Below, piece by piece: positions 45,998 through 55,700 of a DNA stretch of 57,674 nucleotides (the stretch's first letter is position 1; each line of letters starts with the position of its first letter). Made by a program: the position numbers and the translations under genes. The notes under the pieces are model-generated. The model was given only the letters and a program-made list of their open reading frames with translations, did not search any database and was not told where the DNA came from. Source of the DNA: an uncultured bacterium (GTDB lineage Bacteria > Cyanobacteriota > Vampirovibrionia > Gastranaerophilales > Gastranaerophilaceae). The stretch is from positions 1 through 57,674 of the forward strand of contig CASELF010000086.1 of assembly GCA_949288725.1 (NCBI GenBank), given 5' to 3'.

Positions 45998-46031
45998 AAA
46001 AGACCGAATGACATTTGTTATCCGGTCTTTT
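45998..46031 (+). terminator. Rho-independent terminator after tRNA-Ala
   Basis: A nine-base perfect stem (AAAAGACCG / CGGTCTTTT) begins two bases after the tRNA CCA and is followed by TATTTTAT. It ends the monocistronic tRNA transcript. Confidence 0.8.
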
Positions 46032-46050
46032 ATTTTATGTGGATTTTTAT
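46029..46050. repeat. 22-base direct repeat, copy 1
   Basis: An exact 22-base sequence (core ATTTTATGTGGATTTT) recurs in the same orientation at 47250-47271. The next ten bases are also partly alike. The two copies bracket the restriction-enzyme remnant and two small genes, so it may mark an old duplication or insertion edge. Confidence 0.6.
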
Positions 46051-46076
46051 CAACTGACAATTTTATATTGCTTCCG

Positions 46077-46208
46077 TTAATCACAGTTTTCGATAATTTG
46101 AATTTCTTCTTCGGTTAAATTGTACAATTCATAGACTTCTTGGTCGATAGTTTTATCAAGATTGTCAATTCCTGATTGGATTTGGTTTAACTTTTTGTTT
46201 TTCAAGTT
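46077..46208 (-). pseudogene. C-terminal remnant of a type IIG restriction-modification/N6-adenine methyltransferase gene
   Basis: Read on the minus strand, 43 codons end in a proper stop at 46077. They translate to a tail containing LNQIQSGIDNLDKTIDQEVY followed by ELYNLTEEEIQIIE. The VYELYxLTEEEI-x-I-I-E ending is the characteristic C-terminus of Eco57I/TaqI-type N6-adenine methyltransferase-endonucleases. In-frame stops (TAG, TGA) lie directly upstream and there is no start, so only the extreme 3' end of a once much longer gene survives. It lies just beyond the tRNA-Ala terminator. Confidence 0.65.
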
Positions 46209-46224
46209 CTATCAATATCATTAT

Positions 46225-46632
46225 TTAATTATATTTACAATACTGATTATCCATTTTGTTATAGTACTCAGTGTTTACTGAAGATGAGTTATAGGATTGA
46301 TTTCTATTAATACTATCTAGGCTCTTTTTATAATCTTGTATTTTTTTTGATGCATAAGATTGTGCGACATCTTTTGGATAATAACAGTTTTGACCTGATT
46401 TAATCACGTGGCATGTATTCCCTTCAACACCTACAACTTCATAAAAAACAGGTCTGCTGTATGATGATAATTGCTGTTTATAAGGCGTACAAGAATACAT
46501 TTTGTTACTAAACTGTAAAAGTTCAGTATTCATCTGCTTTGTGATATCCAAAATACCAGGAGCTGTATCATTTGCAAAAGCAAGATTTGTACAACATAAA
46601 GTTATTATTGATAAAAACAAATATTTTTTCAT
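46225..46632 (-). CDS. Small exported hypothetical protein
   Basis: A 135-residue protein with a signal peptide (MKKYLFLSIITLCCTNLAFA-N) and AAGGAG ribosome site. The mature part has four cysteines (in YSCTPYK, GNTCHVI, QNCYYPK and QYCKYN), probably two disulfides, and a Ser/Asn/Tyr-rich tail. No family recognised. It is preceded by another small gene on the same strand 32 bases upstream. Confidence 0.7.
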   Translation of the reverse strand: MKKYLFLSIITLCCTNLAFANDTAPGILDITKQMNTELLQFSNKMYSCTPYKQQLSSYSRPVFYEVVGVEGNTCHVIKSGQNCYYPKDVAQSYASKKIQDYKKSLDSINRNQSYNSSSVNTEYYNKMDNQYCKYN

Positions 46633-46664
46633 TGTCTTCTCCTTCTTTAATTGACTAAAATTTG

Positions 46665-47060
46665 CTATTTCTTATTTTCTAACTCTTCAACAACGCTATC
46701 TAGCCAGGCTTGTTTTCTTTCGTTCATTTCTTCGATTGCAGACTGTTTTGAATTATCAAAATATGAAGCCATTGCATTTTTATCTCCTGAATTTCTTGGT
46801 CTATGATGATTTTTAGGAGCTTTATCAACTGAAGATGTAACTGGAGTTGCTGAAGATGTAAAAACATCTTTTTCCGGTGTTTTTTCAAGTTTACTGATAA
46901 TTTTTCTACAATAATTCGGATTAGTAGTTGAAACATTTTGTTTGCTAATCACATTTGATTTCTTAACAACTTTAGTAACATTTCCTGCGATTTCGGGATT
47001 TATACCCTGAACAGATATAAATTTCAAATTAGAAATAACATTTAAAACATGATTTACCAT
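46665..47060 (-). CDS. Small hypothetical protein, basic and Ser/Thr-rich
   Basis: A 131-residue protein starting at the ATG with GGGGAAGG five bases upstream (an ATG seven codons earlier lacks a site). It has no signal peptide. The N-terminal 35 residues are mixed strand/helix, the middle (50-95) is low-complexity Ser/Thr/Pro/Lys, and the C-terminal helix (AIEEMNERKQAWLDSVVEEL) looks like a short coiled coil. Unknown function. It probably forms a unit with the exported protein that follows. Confidence 0.6.
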   Translation of the reverse strand: MVNHVLNVISNLKFISVQGINPEIAGNVTKVVKKSNVISKQNVSTTNPNYCRKIISKLEKTPEKDVFTSSATPVTSSVDKAPKNHHRPRNSGDKNAMASYFDNSKQSAIEEMNERKQAWLDSVVEELENKK

Positions 47061-47249
47061 TATAACCTTCCCCATAAACAACTCATGTACTTAAACAAAA
47101 TCTGATATCTATATTATGTCACATTGAAGCTGATGATAGAAAAAATTCATAAAAAGTTACAAATAGACTAATATTTAAGAACAAATTCCCTAAGTTTCTT
47201 TATCCAACTTGGAGGCTCATCATTATTAGAATTCAATTTTAAATTTAAG

Positions 47250-47271
47250 TTTATTTTATGTGGATTTTTAT
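47250..47271. repeat. 22-base direct repeat, copy 2
   Basis: Identical to 46029-46050 and in the same orientation. It lies in the 290-base gap between two small leftward genes (47061-47350), which otherwise holds no gene or clear signal that I can see. Confidence 0.6.
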
Positions 47272-47350
47272 AAATTGATACAGAACCTGAACATTGAGGA
47301 TGTTTAATCTGTTCGTAGAATAATCATACTCAAATACAAGTTAGATAAGA

Positions 47351-47827
47351 TTAGATTTTTTTGAGTTTGTGTCCAGCTTTTTTCAAAAAGTTAAGTATTT
47401 TATATCCATAAGAATTGCGCCAATTGATTTCATCAATATATTTTTGGGATTTGTTCATATGGATATACAAACCTCTATTTACAAGTTCTTTTTCTACCGG
47501 ATGTGTAACTTCTTCCGGTTTTACTGCTCCTAAGCCTGATTGTTGATATTTTAAAAATTCTTTTTCAGTTATTTTTAGGGGGTTTTTCTCATCTACGTCA
47601 ACTTTTTCATCAACATATGAACCGCCTGTTTGGTACCAATCTGCGTGATATTCACTTTGATTATTTCTCTTAACACTTTCTATCGAATCTTCTGTTTCAT
47701 CTTTATATGGATAATATATTTTTGTGGTGTATGACAATGCTGTGTATTCATTTCCCGCAAGCATTTTTTGCGGAGTACCCCATAAACCATTAAAATTTGG
47801 TGAATTATTGATTGCTGGTATTCTCAT
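47351..47827 (-). CDS. Hypothetical protein with N-terminal F-x-G tag
   Basis: A 158-residue protein with a strong AAGGGGG ribosome site. Residues 11-15 read NFNGL, the clearest instance of the tag in this window. The rest is polar (TTKIYYPYKDETED, KITEKEFLKYQQSG) and ends in a basic helix (YGYKILNFLKKAGHKLKK). No signal peptide or known domain. It is transcribed divergently from the MBL hydrolase gene. Confidence 0.7.
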   Translation of the reverse strand: MRIPAINNSPNFNGLWGTPQKMLAGNEYTALSYTTKIYYPYKDETEDSIESVKRNNQSEYHADWYQTGGSYVDEKVDVDEKNPLKITEKEFLKYQQSGLGAVKPEEVTHPVEKELVNRGLYIHMNKSQKYIDEINWRNSYGYKILNFLKKAGHKLKKI

Positions 47828-47906
47828 AATATTAACCCCCTTCGCCTCAGTGTAGCATTTTTTCTGGACTTAGTAAATACATATGTAACACAAGTTAATA
47901 ATGTTT

Positions 47907-47915
47907 TGTTATAAT
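47907..47915 (+). promoter_or_regulatory. Extended -10 promoter for the MBL hydrolase, leaderless arrangement
   Basis: TG-T-TATAAT, a perfect extended -10 box, at 47907-47915. Transcription would start seven bases later, exactly at the ATG at 47922. No ribosome site is present. Confidence 0.55.
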
Positions 47916-47921
47916 AATCTT

Positions 47922-48674
47922 ATGAAAATAACTGTTTTAGTCGAAAATAATTCTCGTATAGACAGGTATCTGGTTGCAGAACCTGCACTGTCACTTTTAA
48001 TTGAGTCAGATGATAAAAAAATATTGTTTGATACAGGTTATAGCGATATTTTTTTACAAAATGCGAAAACTCTCAATATTGATCTGAATAATTTAACAGA
48101 TGTTGTTTTGTCTCATGGACACGATGATCATAGTGGAGGGCTTAGGTTTTTTAATCCCAAGAATAATAAAATTTTATTTACGGCTCATCCCAGAATTTTT
48201 GATGAAAAATGTGATCCCGATGGGACTCAATATGGTTGTCCTTTAACAAAAGAAGAGTTAGAAAATAAATTTAGATTAAATCTTACCTCAGGTGTCTTTA
48301 AAGTAGCTGATAACTTATATTTTTTGGGTGAAATTGAAAATAATACTTCAAATGATAAAGATGATTCAGCATTGGTTTATGTCTATAATAAAAAGCTTTT
48401 TATCATAACCGGATGTTCGCATTCAGGGATTGAAAATATAATAAAACATGCTAAAAACGTTACAGGGATACATGAAATATATGGGATTTTGGGCGGAATG
48501 CACTTAATAGATAAGTCGGAGTTTGAATTAAGGGATTTGGGTGAATATTTACAATCGGAAGGTGTAGAATATTTGGCTCCTTGTCACTGTTGTGACTTAA
48601 AGTCGAAGATAACGTTAGCAAAATATCTTCCTGTGCAAGAAATTTGTACGGGTGATGTTATAAAATTTGAGTAG
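47922..48674 (+). CDS. Metallo-beta-lactamase-fold hydrolase
   Basis: A 250-residue MBL-fold protein. The core motif is LSHGHDDHSGGL (H-x-H-x-D-H zinc motif), preceded by ILFDTGYSD; later IITGCSHSGIEN and LGGMHLID give the remaining metal-ligand positions. The layout resembles the family that includes 7,8-dihydropterin-6-yl-methyl-4-(ribofuranosyl)aminobenzene 5'-phosphate synthase, although the substrate cannot be assigned. The start at MKITVLVEN is supported by an extended -10 promoter placing the transcript start on that ATG; an ATG at 47901 lies inside the promoter and is unlikely. Confidence 0.88.
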   Translation: MKITVLVENNSRIDRYLVAEPALSLLIESDDKKILFDTGYSDIFLQNAKTLNIDLNNLTDVVLSHGHDDHSGGLRFFNPKNNKILFTAHPRIFDEKCDPDGTQYGCPLTKEELENKFRLNLTSGVFKVADNLYFLGEIENNTSNDKDDSALVYVYNKKLFIITGCSHSGIENIIKHAKNVTGIHEIYGILGGMHLIDKSEFELRDLGEYLQSEGVEYLAPCHCCDLKSKITLAKYLPVQEICTGDVIKFE

Positions 48675-48706
48675 CAAAATTTTTTATTTTTAAACATTTA
48701 ATCAGT

Positions 48707-49642
48707 ATGATAATAAATTCTTTTAATAATACATTTTACCCAAACAGACAACAAAGAAATAGAAATGTCTCATTTAATGGGCAGAACGAGTTTATACGTA
48801 TTGGAAATTCTTGTTTAAAGCAAATAGGAGATACGATTTCGCCTGCAGTGTATGATAATATTTCTCCTTCAATAAAAAGTGTATTGGAAAACGTTACTCC
48901 AAAAAGAGTTAAGGAACTTGCTCAACTGAATTGCTTTGCTGCAATAAGAGGAAAAGCTTATTTTGATAAATCGTACGGCAGAAATAATTATACCTTGATT
49001 GCAATGGGACGTTCTGTTGCGTCAATCGCTGAAACTATGAGATTTTTAGGTGCTGATGTTAAGATAATACCTTTGTCAGGTCTTCGAGAAAAATTGCCTA
49101 AGACGGTTCCTGATGTTGATGTTTATAGAAAGTATCTTGATAGTATTGGGATTAATATTGATTTACTAGAAAAAAATCCAAATAGAAATTATATATTATT
49201 TGATTATACTTATTCAGGAAATTCTCTTTGTAATGCTGATTCGTTCTTCCGCAGGGATATTTTTGGAAAAAATCCGTGCAACTTTTTTCTGGAATCTATA
49301 AATCAAGTTTTAGGAAAAGATTTTCAGGAAAATTTCCATACATTATTTAGTTTAAATCGCTTTAAAGATTTTTCTTCTGTTGGAAAGTTAGATATTTTGA
49401 ATTTAAAAAATTGTTTTTCACAAGCGAGTGAAGTTGATGCAGTTGAATATAAGTCTAATATGGCTAAATATTTAAGGAAGATTTTTCTATTTAATGTCTG
49501 TGATTGCTTAAGGAAGGGGAAATATCAGAATGTTTGTGAAGAAGAGTTTAAGGCTTTGGACAGACATTATTTCTCTCAGGAAGCAATGCGTGCAAGGTTT
49601 TCCAACTGGCTGCAAAGTGGTTTAAAAACTTATAAGGGTTAA
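48707..49642 (+). CDS. Hypothetical protein with N-terminal F-x-G tag and possible phosphoribosyltransferase-like core
   Basis: A 311-residue protein with SFNGQ at residues 22-26. The middle has YTLIAMGRSVASIAETMRFL and, later, NYILFDYTYSGNSL, which together resemble the strand-loop order of type I phosphoribosyltransferases, where the second element would be the PRPP loop. The usual D-D-x-x-x-T-G-x-T is altered to D-Y-T-Y-S-G-N-S. The C-terminal half is helical with several cysteines. No ribosome site is visible. The domain call is tentative. Confidence 0.65.
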   Translation: MIINSFNNTFYPNRQQRNRNVSFNGQNEFIRIGNSCLKQIGDTISPAVYDNISPSIKSVLENVTPKRVKELAQLNCFAAIRGKAYFDKSYGRNNYTLIAMGRSVASIAETMRFLGADVKIIPLSGLREKLPKTVPDVDVYRKYLDSIGINIDLLEKNPNRNYILFDYTYSGNSLCNADSFFRRDIFGKNPCNFFLESINQVLGKDFQENFHTLFSLNRFKDFSSVGKLDILNLKNCFSQASEVDAVEYKSNMAKYLRKIFLFNVCDCLRKGKYQNVCEEEFKALDRHYFSQEAMRARFSNWLQSGLKTYKG

Positions 49643-49700
49643 ATATTTATTTGGAAAATTGGAGAATGAGATTTTTGTTCTTGAGAGACAGAATATATGA

Positions 49701-50966
49701 ATGGTGAAAATTCTTAAAAACACTTTGCTCTCATATATTCCAACTGATTTTGATGTTGAAGAGAAGATTAATACCAGCAGAATTTTTATTCTTAAAGACG
49801 CAGATCTTTGCGGGAATTTTATTGTTTATCTTTGCGAAAGAGAGTTAAGAGCGAAGGATAATTTTGCACTCCAATTGGCTCTTCAAAAATCAAAAGAGTT
49901 CAAACTTCCTCTTAGAATAATTCATCCAAAAAAGTTTTATGGATGTAAAAGAAAGCAAGATTTTATTAATGAGCAGATAAATAATACTCAAAATGCGTTT
50001 AAAAAATTAGAATTAGATTTTGAAGTTTATGTAGGGGATATTGAAGAATACTTGAAACATTTGGGCGTTGCTGTTTTGGTGATTGATTTTAATCCGATTT
50101 TAGATAGAAGTTGGCTTAAGAATCTTGAATGCTCGATTTATGAAGTTGATGGACATAATATTATTCCGAGCAGATTTGTTTCTGATAAGCAGGAATATTC
50201 CGCAGCGACTTTGAGAAGAAAAATTTATCAGAAGATATATCCGTTTTTAACTGAGTATAAAAATTTTATCGAATATTCTTCAGATGCAGATTTAGTTTTG
50301 AAAAATTTTATTGAAAATAAATTATCTCATTATGCGGATTTTAAAAATAATCCAACCAAAAGTGTGTTATCCGGTTTGTCAAAATATTTGAATTTAGGTT
50401 TTATATCTTCTCAGAGGGTTGCATTAGAAGTTGTTCGGGCTGATGTTCCCGAGATTAATAAAGAAAGTTTTTTGGAAGAGCTTATTATAAGAAAAGAATT
50501 GGCAGATAATTTTTGTTTATATTGTGATGATTACAAAGGTTTTGGAGGAGTTCCAATTTGGGCTCAGAGTTCATTGAATTATCACAAAAATGATATGAGA
50601 AGTTACAATTATTCTTTATATGAGTTAGAGGGGGCTCAAACTCATGATATTTTGTGGAATGCTGCTCAGAAACAATTATTAAGCGAAGGTATAATTCACG
50701 GATATTTGAGAATGTATTGGGCAAAAAAGATTTTAGAGTGGACTTTGGAGCCTGAGATAGCTTTAGAGTACGCAATTCATTTGAATGATAAATTTGCTTA
50801 TGATGCACCTTCTTCCAGTGGTTACGTAAACATTTTGTGGGCAATTGCAGGGCTTCATGACAGGGCTTTTGCGGATTATCCTGTGAGTGGGAAAATTAGG
50901 CGGATGACGTACAATTCTTTAAAAACAAAATTTGATGTGCAAAAATATATTCAAAAATATATTTGA
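49701..50966 (+). CDS. phrB: Class II CPD photolyase
   Basis: Repairs cyclobutane pyrimidine dimers using blue light and FADH-. The 421 residues show the class II pattern: an N-terminal Rossmann domain, YEVDGHNIIPSRF, then the helical FAD domain with IIHGYLRMYWAKKILEWT, HLNDKFAYDAPSSSGYVNILW and IAGLHDRAFADYPVSGKIR. These match the class II signature region. It is slightly shorter than typical (~450). A light-dependent enzyme is unexpected if the organism is a gut dweller. It converges on a decayed exported-protein gene. Confidence 0.9.
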   Translation: MVKILKNTLLSYIPTDFDVEEKINTSRIFILKDADLCGNFIVYLCERELRAKDNFALQLALQKSKEFKLPLRIIHPKKFYGCKRKQDFINEQINNTQNAFKKLELDFEVYVGDIEEYLKHLGVAVLVIDFNPILDRSWLKNLECSIYEVDGHNIIPSRFVSDKQEYSAATLRRKIYQKIYPFLTEYKNFIEYSSDADLVLKNFIENKLSHYADFKNNPTKSVLSGLSKYLNLGFISSQRVALEVVRADVPEINKESFLEELIIRKELADNFCLYCDDYKGFGGVPIWAQSSLNYHKNDMRSYNYSLYELEGAQTHDILWNAAQKQLLSEGIIHGYLRMYWAKKILEWTLEPEIALEYAIHLNDKFAYDAPSSSGYVNILWAIAGLHDRAFADYPVSGKIRRMTYNSLKTKFDVQKYIQKYI

Positions 50967-50980
50967 TTATTAAGTCTTTT

Positions 50981-51981
50981 TTAAATTGATTTATAAACTA
51001 GTTCAAGATTATTTATGTCTACAAATTTTTTGTAGCCGTATGGGATATTTATGCTTAATTCACTTTTGCCATTGTAATTTTCTAATGAATTTGAATATAT
51101 GAAACTGTCATCAAGCTTAATTTTATAGTTCCCCGGTGAAATTCCTGAGAAATAAAAGTTTCCATATTCATCAACTGTACTATACGAAACTTCTTCTCCT
51201 TTTTCGTTGTTTAGTACAATAATGAAAAAGTAACAACATCAACATAACCCTTGTTTTCGTCGGTATATCCGATAGATTTTATTCCCGATGGCAGTAGTGC
51301 AAAGGCGTCATTTACCACCAAATTAATTGAGTGTCTTGAACTCATTGGTAGAAACATATTATTAATTATGTATCCACCCATTTGATAATATTGATAATTT
51401 ACGTTTATAACTCTCCCGCTCTGTCGTTTGATATAGAGTATGTGTTAGTTAATGGAATTGCTCCAAGAGTTTGAACGATGTTTCCGTTTTGTGAATTTCC
51501 CATATCTATTGAGTAACATAATCCTCCGGATGTGGAGTTGTTAACCATTGTAGCCGAATCAATATTTGTAAGAATGTTATTGATAGGATATGCAATAGCA
51601 TTTGGATTATTTGTTGCAGTTGGTGTTCCACTTTTGATATTATTTATGGAATTTGTGTTCGGTAAATTTGAGGAGGAAACATTTCCTAAAATAATATAAT
51701 CCCTATTTGAGTTTTTGAAATAAGCGTTTACATCTCCCCCATTTGAAGTGGTTAGTTTTGCCTGCATAACGTATGTGTAATTACAATTTTCTCCATTAGT
51801 TTTTATGTTGAAGGATGCAGACGGAAAAGAAGAATTCCCCGTCTGCGGAGTATTTGTTTTCATTAGGTTTTGCAAGCCAATTGATGTCTTTAGAATAATC
51901 TGTTAATGCAAAGGCTTTTGCATTAGATAGTATAAGACAGGTCGTACATAAAAATATTATTTGTAGTATTTTTTTCATCAA
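50981..51981 (-). pseudogene. Exported surface-type protein, broken by about three frameshifts
   Basis: The minus strand carries one gene in three frames. It begins at ATG 51981 with signal peptide (MMKKILQIIFLCTTCLILSN) and runs to INWL. A shift near 51871-51878 moves to the frame NLMKTNTPQTGNSSFPSASF, which continues to about 51430. A second shift moves to SGRVINVNYQYYQMGGYIIN up to 51230. A third (at the A5 run, 51224-51228) gives FIIVLNNEKGEEVSYSTVDE, then YGNFYFSGISPGNYKI, and a stop at 50981. The last part resembles a carboxypeptidase-regulatory/Ig-like beta-sandwich domain of secreted proteins. Otherwise stop-free frames suggest recent inactivation or, less likely, sequence error. Confidence 0.75.
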
Positions 51982-52046
51982 TTTAATTATAAAATAAAAA
52001 TATATTTTTTGATTGGAATTTTATTTGTTTATTGTTTAATAGTTTT

Positions 52047-52781
52047 ATGAAAAAGATGAAATCTATTATTCGACGTATGCTATTGAAATTTTCTGGTCTT
52101 GACCAACAAATTTCTGATTTGCAGTCACAAATTAAGCAGAAGGATGCTTACATAAAACAACTTGTGAAATATCAAATACATTGTCAAGAAGATTATCCGA
52201 CATGTTTTCCGTTGGTTTTGACTGATAATGAAAAGAGTTTGCTGAAAAAATATTTGAGTTTATCCAAGTATTATTTAGAGTTTGGTTCAGGCGGATCTAC
52301 TTTCTTGGCTGTTTTATATTCAAATACGAAAGTTTATTCGGTGGAATCTGATGATAATTGGATAAAATATTTATCTTCCTGGAAAGTTATAAAAGATAGT
52401 ATTTACAATAAAAGATTGAAATTTTTCTACGCTAATATTGGAGCGGTTAAAGAATGGGGTGTTCCTATTAATAATGATTTGAAGGATGTTTTTTATAAAT
52501 ATTCATCGGATGTGTTTAAAAACGAAAATGTTTGTTTTGATACAGTTTTTGTTGATGGTAGGTTTCGTGTCGCTTGTGTTTTGAAATCTATTTTGGAATG
52601 TAGCGAAGATGTGTCGATATTGATTCATGATTATAGTATGAGGGAAGAATATCATATTATTGAAAGATATTTAGACAAAGTTGAAGATGCAGATTCTTTA
52701 TTTGTATTTAGAAAGAAATCTAATATCGATTATGATGAACTTAAACTATGTTATGAAAAATATAAGGATGATTGGCATTAA
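52047..52781 (+). CDS. Class I SAM-dependent methyltransferase-like protein
   Basis: A 244-residue protein. After an N-terminal coiled-coil stretch (LDQQISDLQSQIKQKDAYIK) comes a Rossmann methyltransferase-type core: YYLEFGSGGSTFLAVLY (SAM motif I), VYSVESDD, and VFVDGRFRVACVLKS. IHDYSMREEYHIIERY continues the fold. Similar proteins sit beside glycan genes, but no acceptor can be named. The start is the ATG at 52047; a TTG at 52032 is in frame. It converges on the giant gene at 52790 with an eight-base gap. Confidence 0.78.
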   Translation: MKKMKSIIRRMLLKFSGLDQQISDLQSQIKQKDAYIKQLVKYQIHCQEDYPTCFPLVLTDNEKSLLKKYLSLSKYYLEFGSGGSTFLAVLYSNTKVYSVESDDNWIKYLSSWKVIKDSIYNKRLKFFYANIGAVKEWGVPINNDLKDVFYKYSSDVFKNENVCFDTVFVDGRFRVACVLKSILECSEDVSILIHDYSMREEYHIIERYLDKVEDADSLFVFRKKSNIDYDELKLCYEKYKDDWH

Positions 52782-52789
52782 AGATTTAT

Positions 52790-55700
52790 TTATTTACCTA
52801 CCAAGATGATAGGTAAATTATTATCTCGTGCAAATTCTAAGAACCAATCAGGGCATTCTTTTAGCGATGATACCTTTGCGATAAGTCCTTTGATTTGTGC
52901 ATTCAAACCAACGATTTCATTATGCATTCCGTGAGCTTTCATTTTCTTTTCTGAGATTAATTTATCTCTTGAATATGTGAATGCTCCAATAAGATCTTCT
53001 TTTGAGAAGACTCTATCTCCGATTTTTAACCCTTTAATTTGTGTTTCAGGATATTGCTTTTTCCTAATGTAACGGGTAATTGCGGCATATTCTTTGTCTG
53101 AAATTTCACAATTTCTTTGTTTAAAATATTCAAGAAATTTATTTTTAACAAAGGATCTATGTTCAGAATTTTCAAACATTTCACTGACAAAGTTCTTGAA
53201 TCCTTTTTTTGTTCCGGAGTTGGTGTTAGAGAAGTATGCGTGAGCTATATTCGCGTTGTCGACATCTACAATAAATCCAAAAGTTAAATTGTAATAAGTT
53301 GATTTATCATCCATACTTATCATAGATAGTGATTGTGCTGAATTGTTCATTGGATTTTGAGCAAGGGTTTTGAAGACTTCAAGATTAATTTTTTCTAGTA
53401 CCATGTGTACAAGTAATCTTAAATCTTTTAATGCAATGTTGTTAAATCCGTATTGGAACATGTTTGTATTCATGTCCATATTTGACAAGTTTAGAACTTC
53501 GAATTCAGTTTCAACTCCGTTTAGAAGAACTGTTTCTTTTGGAAATTCTCTTGCTTGTAGAACTTTACCGCTTGAAGTTACTCTTTCAGGAACTTTTACG
53601 AATTTTGAAGGTGTTATTACTACTTGTTTTTCTGAAAGGGTTTCAACGTAAGGCTGAATTTCGGCCATTTTTTTTGCAAAATTTCTATCGGCTTCTTCTA
53701 ATGTTGAAGCTTCTGTTTTTTCTAAATAAAATTTATCGTTAACACTCTTCAAGTCAGCTTTTGCCATAATTTGATATATCATAAAATCTTCAGGTCTACG
53801 GCATAGAGTTGCAATTTCTGCAGGTGTTATGTTTTTCAAGTTGTAATCTTTGAACCAGTGATGATTTTCGATTATAGATATAATTCTATCTTTGATATCT
53901 TTTGATAAATTAAATCTATCAAGAATTGAATATACATATTCTGCTGATTTTTCTGCGTGTCCTGTATCGGAACCCTCTATAAGATATCTCTTGCCGATGT
54001 CGTGTAAAAGAGTTGAGAATTTTAAAACAATTTTACTTGTATCATCAAGTTGTTGGTATAGCGGGTCATTCAAAGATTCTTGGAGTACTTTTAAAATATG
54101 TACATCAAGAGAGTAATCATGTTTATCGTGTTGAGGTTTTCCAAAGAAAGCCGCAAATTCAGGGACACCTTTCAGAATAGCATTTAAGAAATCTCTTGTT
54201 TCAGCTTCAATTTCTATATCATCTGAAATTCTATTTTCCTTTGTGAATTTTTCAATTTCTGCAATCATTTGATTTACAGTTTCTTGTTGTTGTGGTTGTA
54301 GGGCAAGGTTTCTAGTACCGGTTGTGTTTAATAATCCTTCAAAACCTGTTTTGGTACGATAATAACCAAGTTGTTCTGCGATGTTTACATCATCTTTAAA
54401 TTCTTCTGTGGTCATGCGTTTTGCCTCATTAACCATTTCAAGAATATTTTTAAATTGAGTTTCATCTAAGATTTCTAGATTTTTTGCAAAAATAGTTAGG
54501 TATTCTTTACGTTTAATTAATGTGTTAATAAGGCGATTATCATCAAGTGGGGATTCGTCTATAATCTTTTTAATTATTGCGTCAGGTGTTTCTGTCACGT
54601 GTTTAAGTGATGCCAATAACTCTTCTTTTGTCATTGACATGAATTGTGAATTTTGTTCAATCAAAGTTGATATTTCATTGACAATACTTGAAAATTCTTT
54701 CATTTCACCTCTTGCACGATATCTTAGTGAGCCTCCGACATCCACTTTGATTACGCCTGATTCTCTATACTGAGTGTTATCATTTTTAGGTGCATCCCAG
54801 TTTGCAAGCCAAGCGTCTGCTGCAAACCCTTCTGTGAAATGAGATTTTTCTTTAGGTGTTGCACTTAAGTTAGGAACATATTCTCCTGCCATACCAATAA
54901 TTTTGCCGTCTTCATTATAAATATATTTCATGTTAGGAGCATCTATTCTTGCAGCCCTATATAAACGTGAAGCGATTACTTCTTCAACACTTGGTCCCAG
55001 TTTTTCTGCGGTTGGATATTTAATGTAGTAGAGTTTATCACCTACTTGGGTATAATAAGCCTTATTTGAACCTCCTTGCGTTCCAAGGAAGCGGATTCCC
55101 TTTTGAGGTCCATCTTCAAATATTACTTCAACTTCTTCTTGTTTATGACCTGAAGCGAGTGATTGTATTTTTTCTTTAGTTAATTGAATGTCTTCGTTGC
55201 TTAGTTTTAATTCAGGAATCTCTGCGTTTGTTGTTGGAATAACTCTTTCTGATAGTCCACCTCTTGCTATTATGTTATCCATGTTGTGCATGAAATTATC
55301 ACGAGTATATTGTAGAGGAATGCCATCTTTTCCAAATTGCGCAAAGTCTGCATTTCTAATAACAGCATCTGAATTTCCGGTGTTTGATATATGTTTTAGA
55401 AAATCAAGAATATTCTCTTGAGAGGTTTCGATGGTTGGATATTTTTTGTCTATTGCAAGCATTATGGTTTGTATTCTGGCATCAAAATCAATACCTTGCT
55501 TCCTAAGAATAGCTTTGTCTTCCGGAGTGAATTGTGCTAAAGCAAGTAAGACATCTATTTTTTTGCCGAGTTCAATAGGAATTGTTCCGTCTGAAATCAA
55601 TTCAACAACTTGTTGAACATTTGCGTTATTTTCTTTTAATCTTTTTAATATATTTACAACATCATTGTTGAAAATAGATATTGCTTTAGCATTATTACAA

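Noticed and set aside
45936..46118. A 60-codon rightward frame starting inside tRNA-Ala
   Set aside because: It reads through the tRNA and its terminator; no coding signal.
45921..47350. Integrated island with tRNA-Ala as attachment site
   Set aside because: No copy of the tRNA 3' end (CTCCTATTCTCCACCA) is visible downstream and there is no integrase gene.
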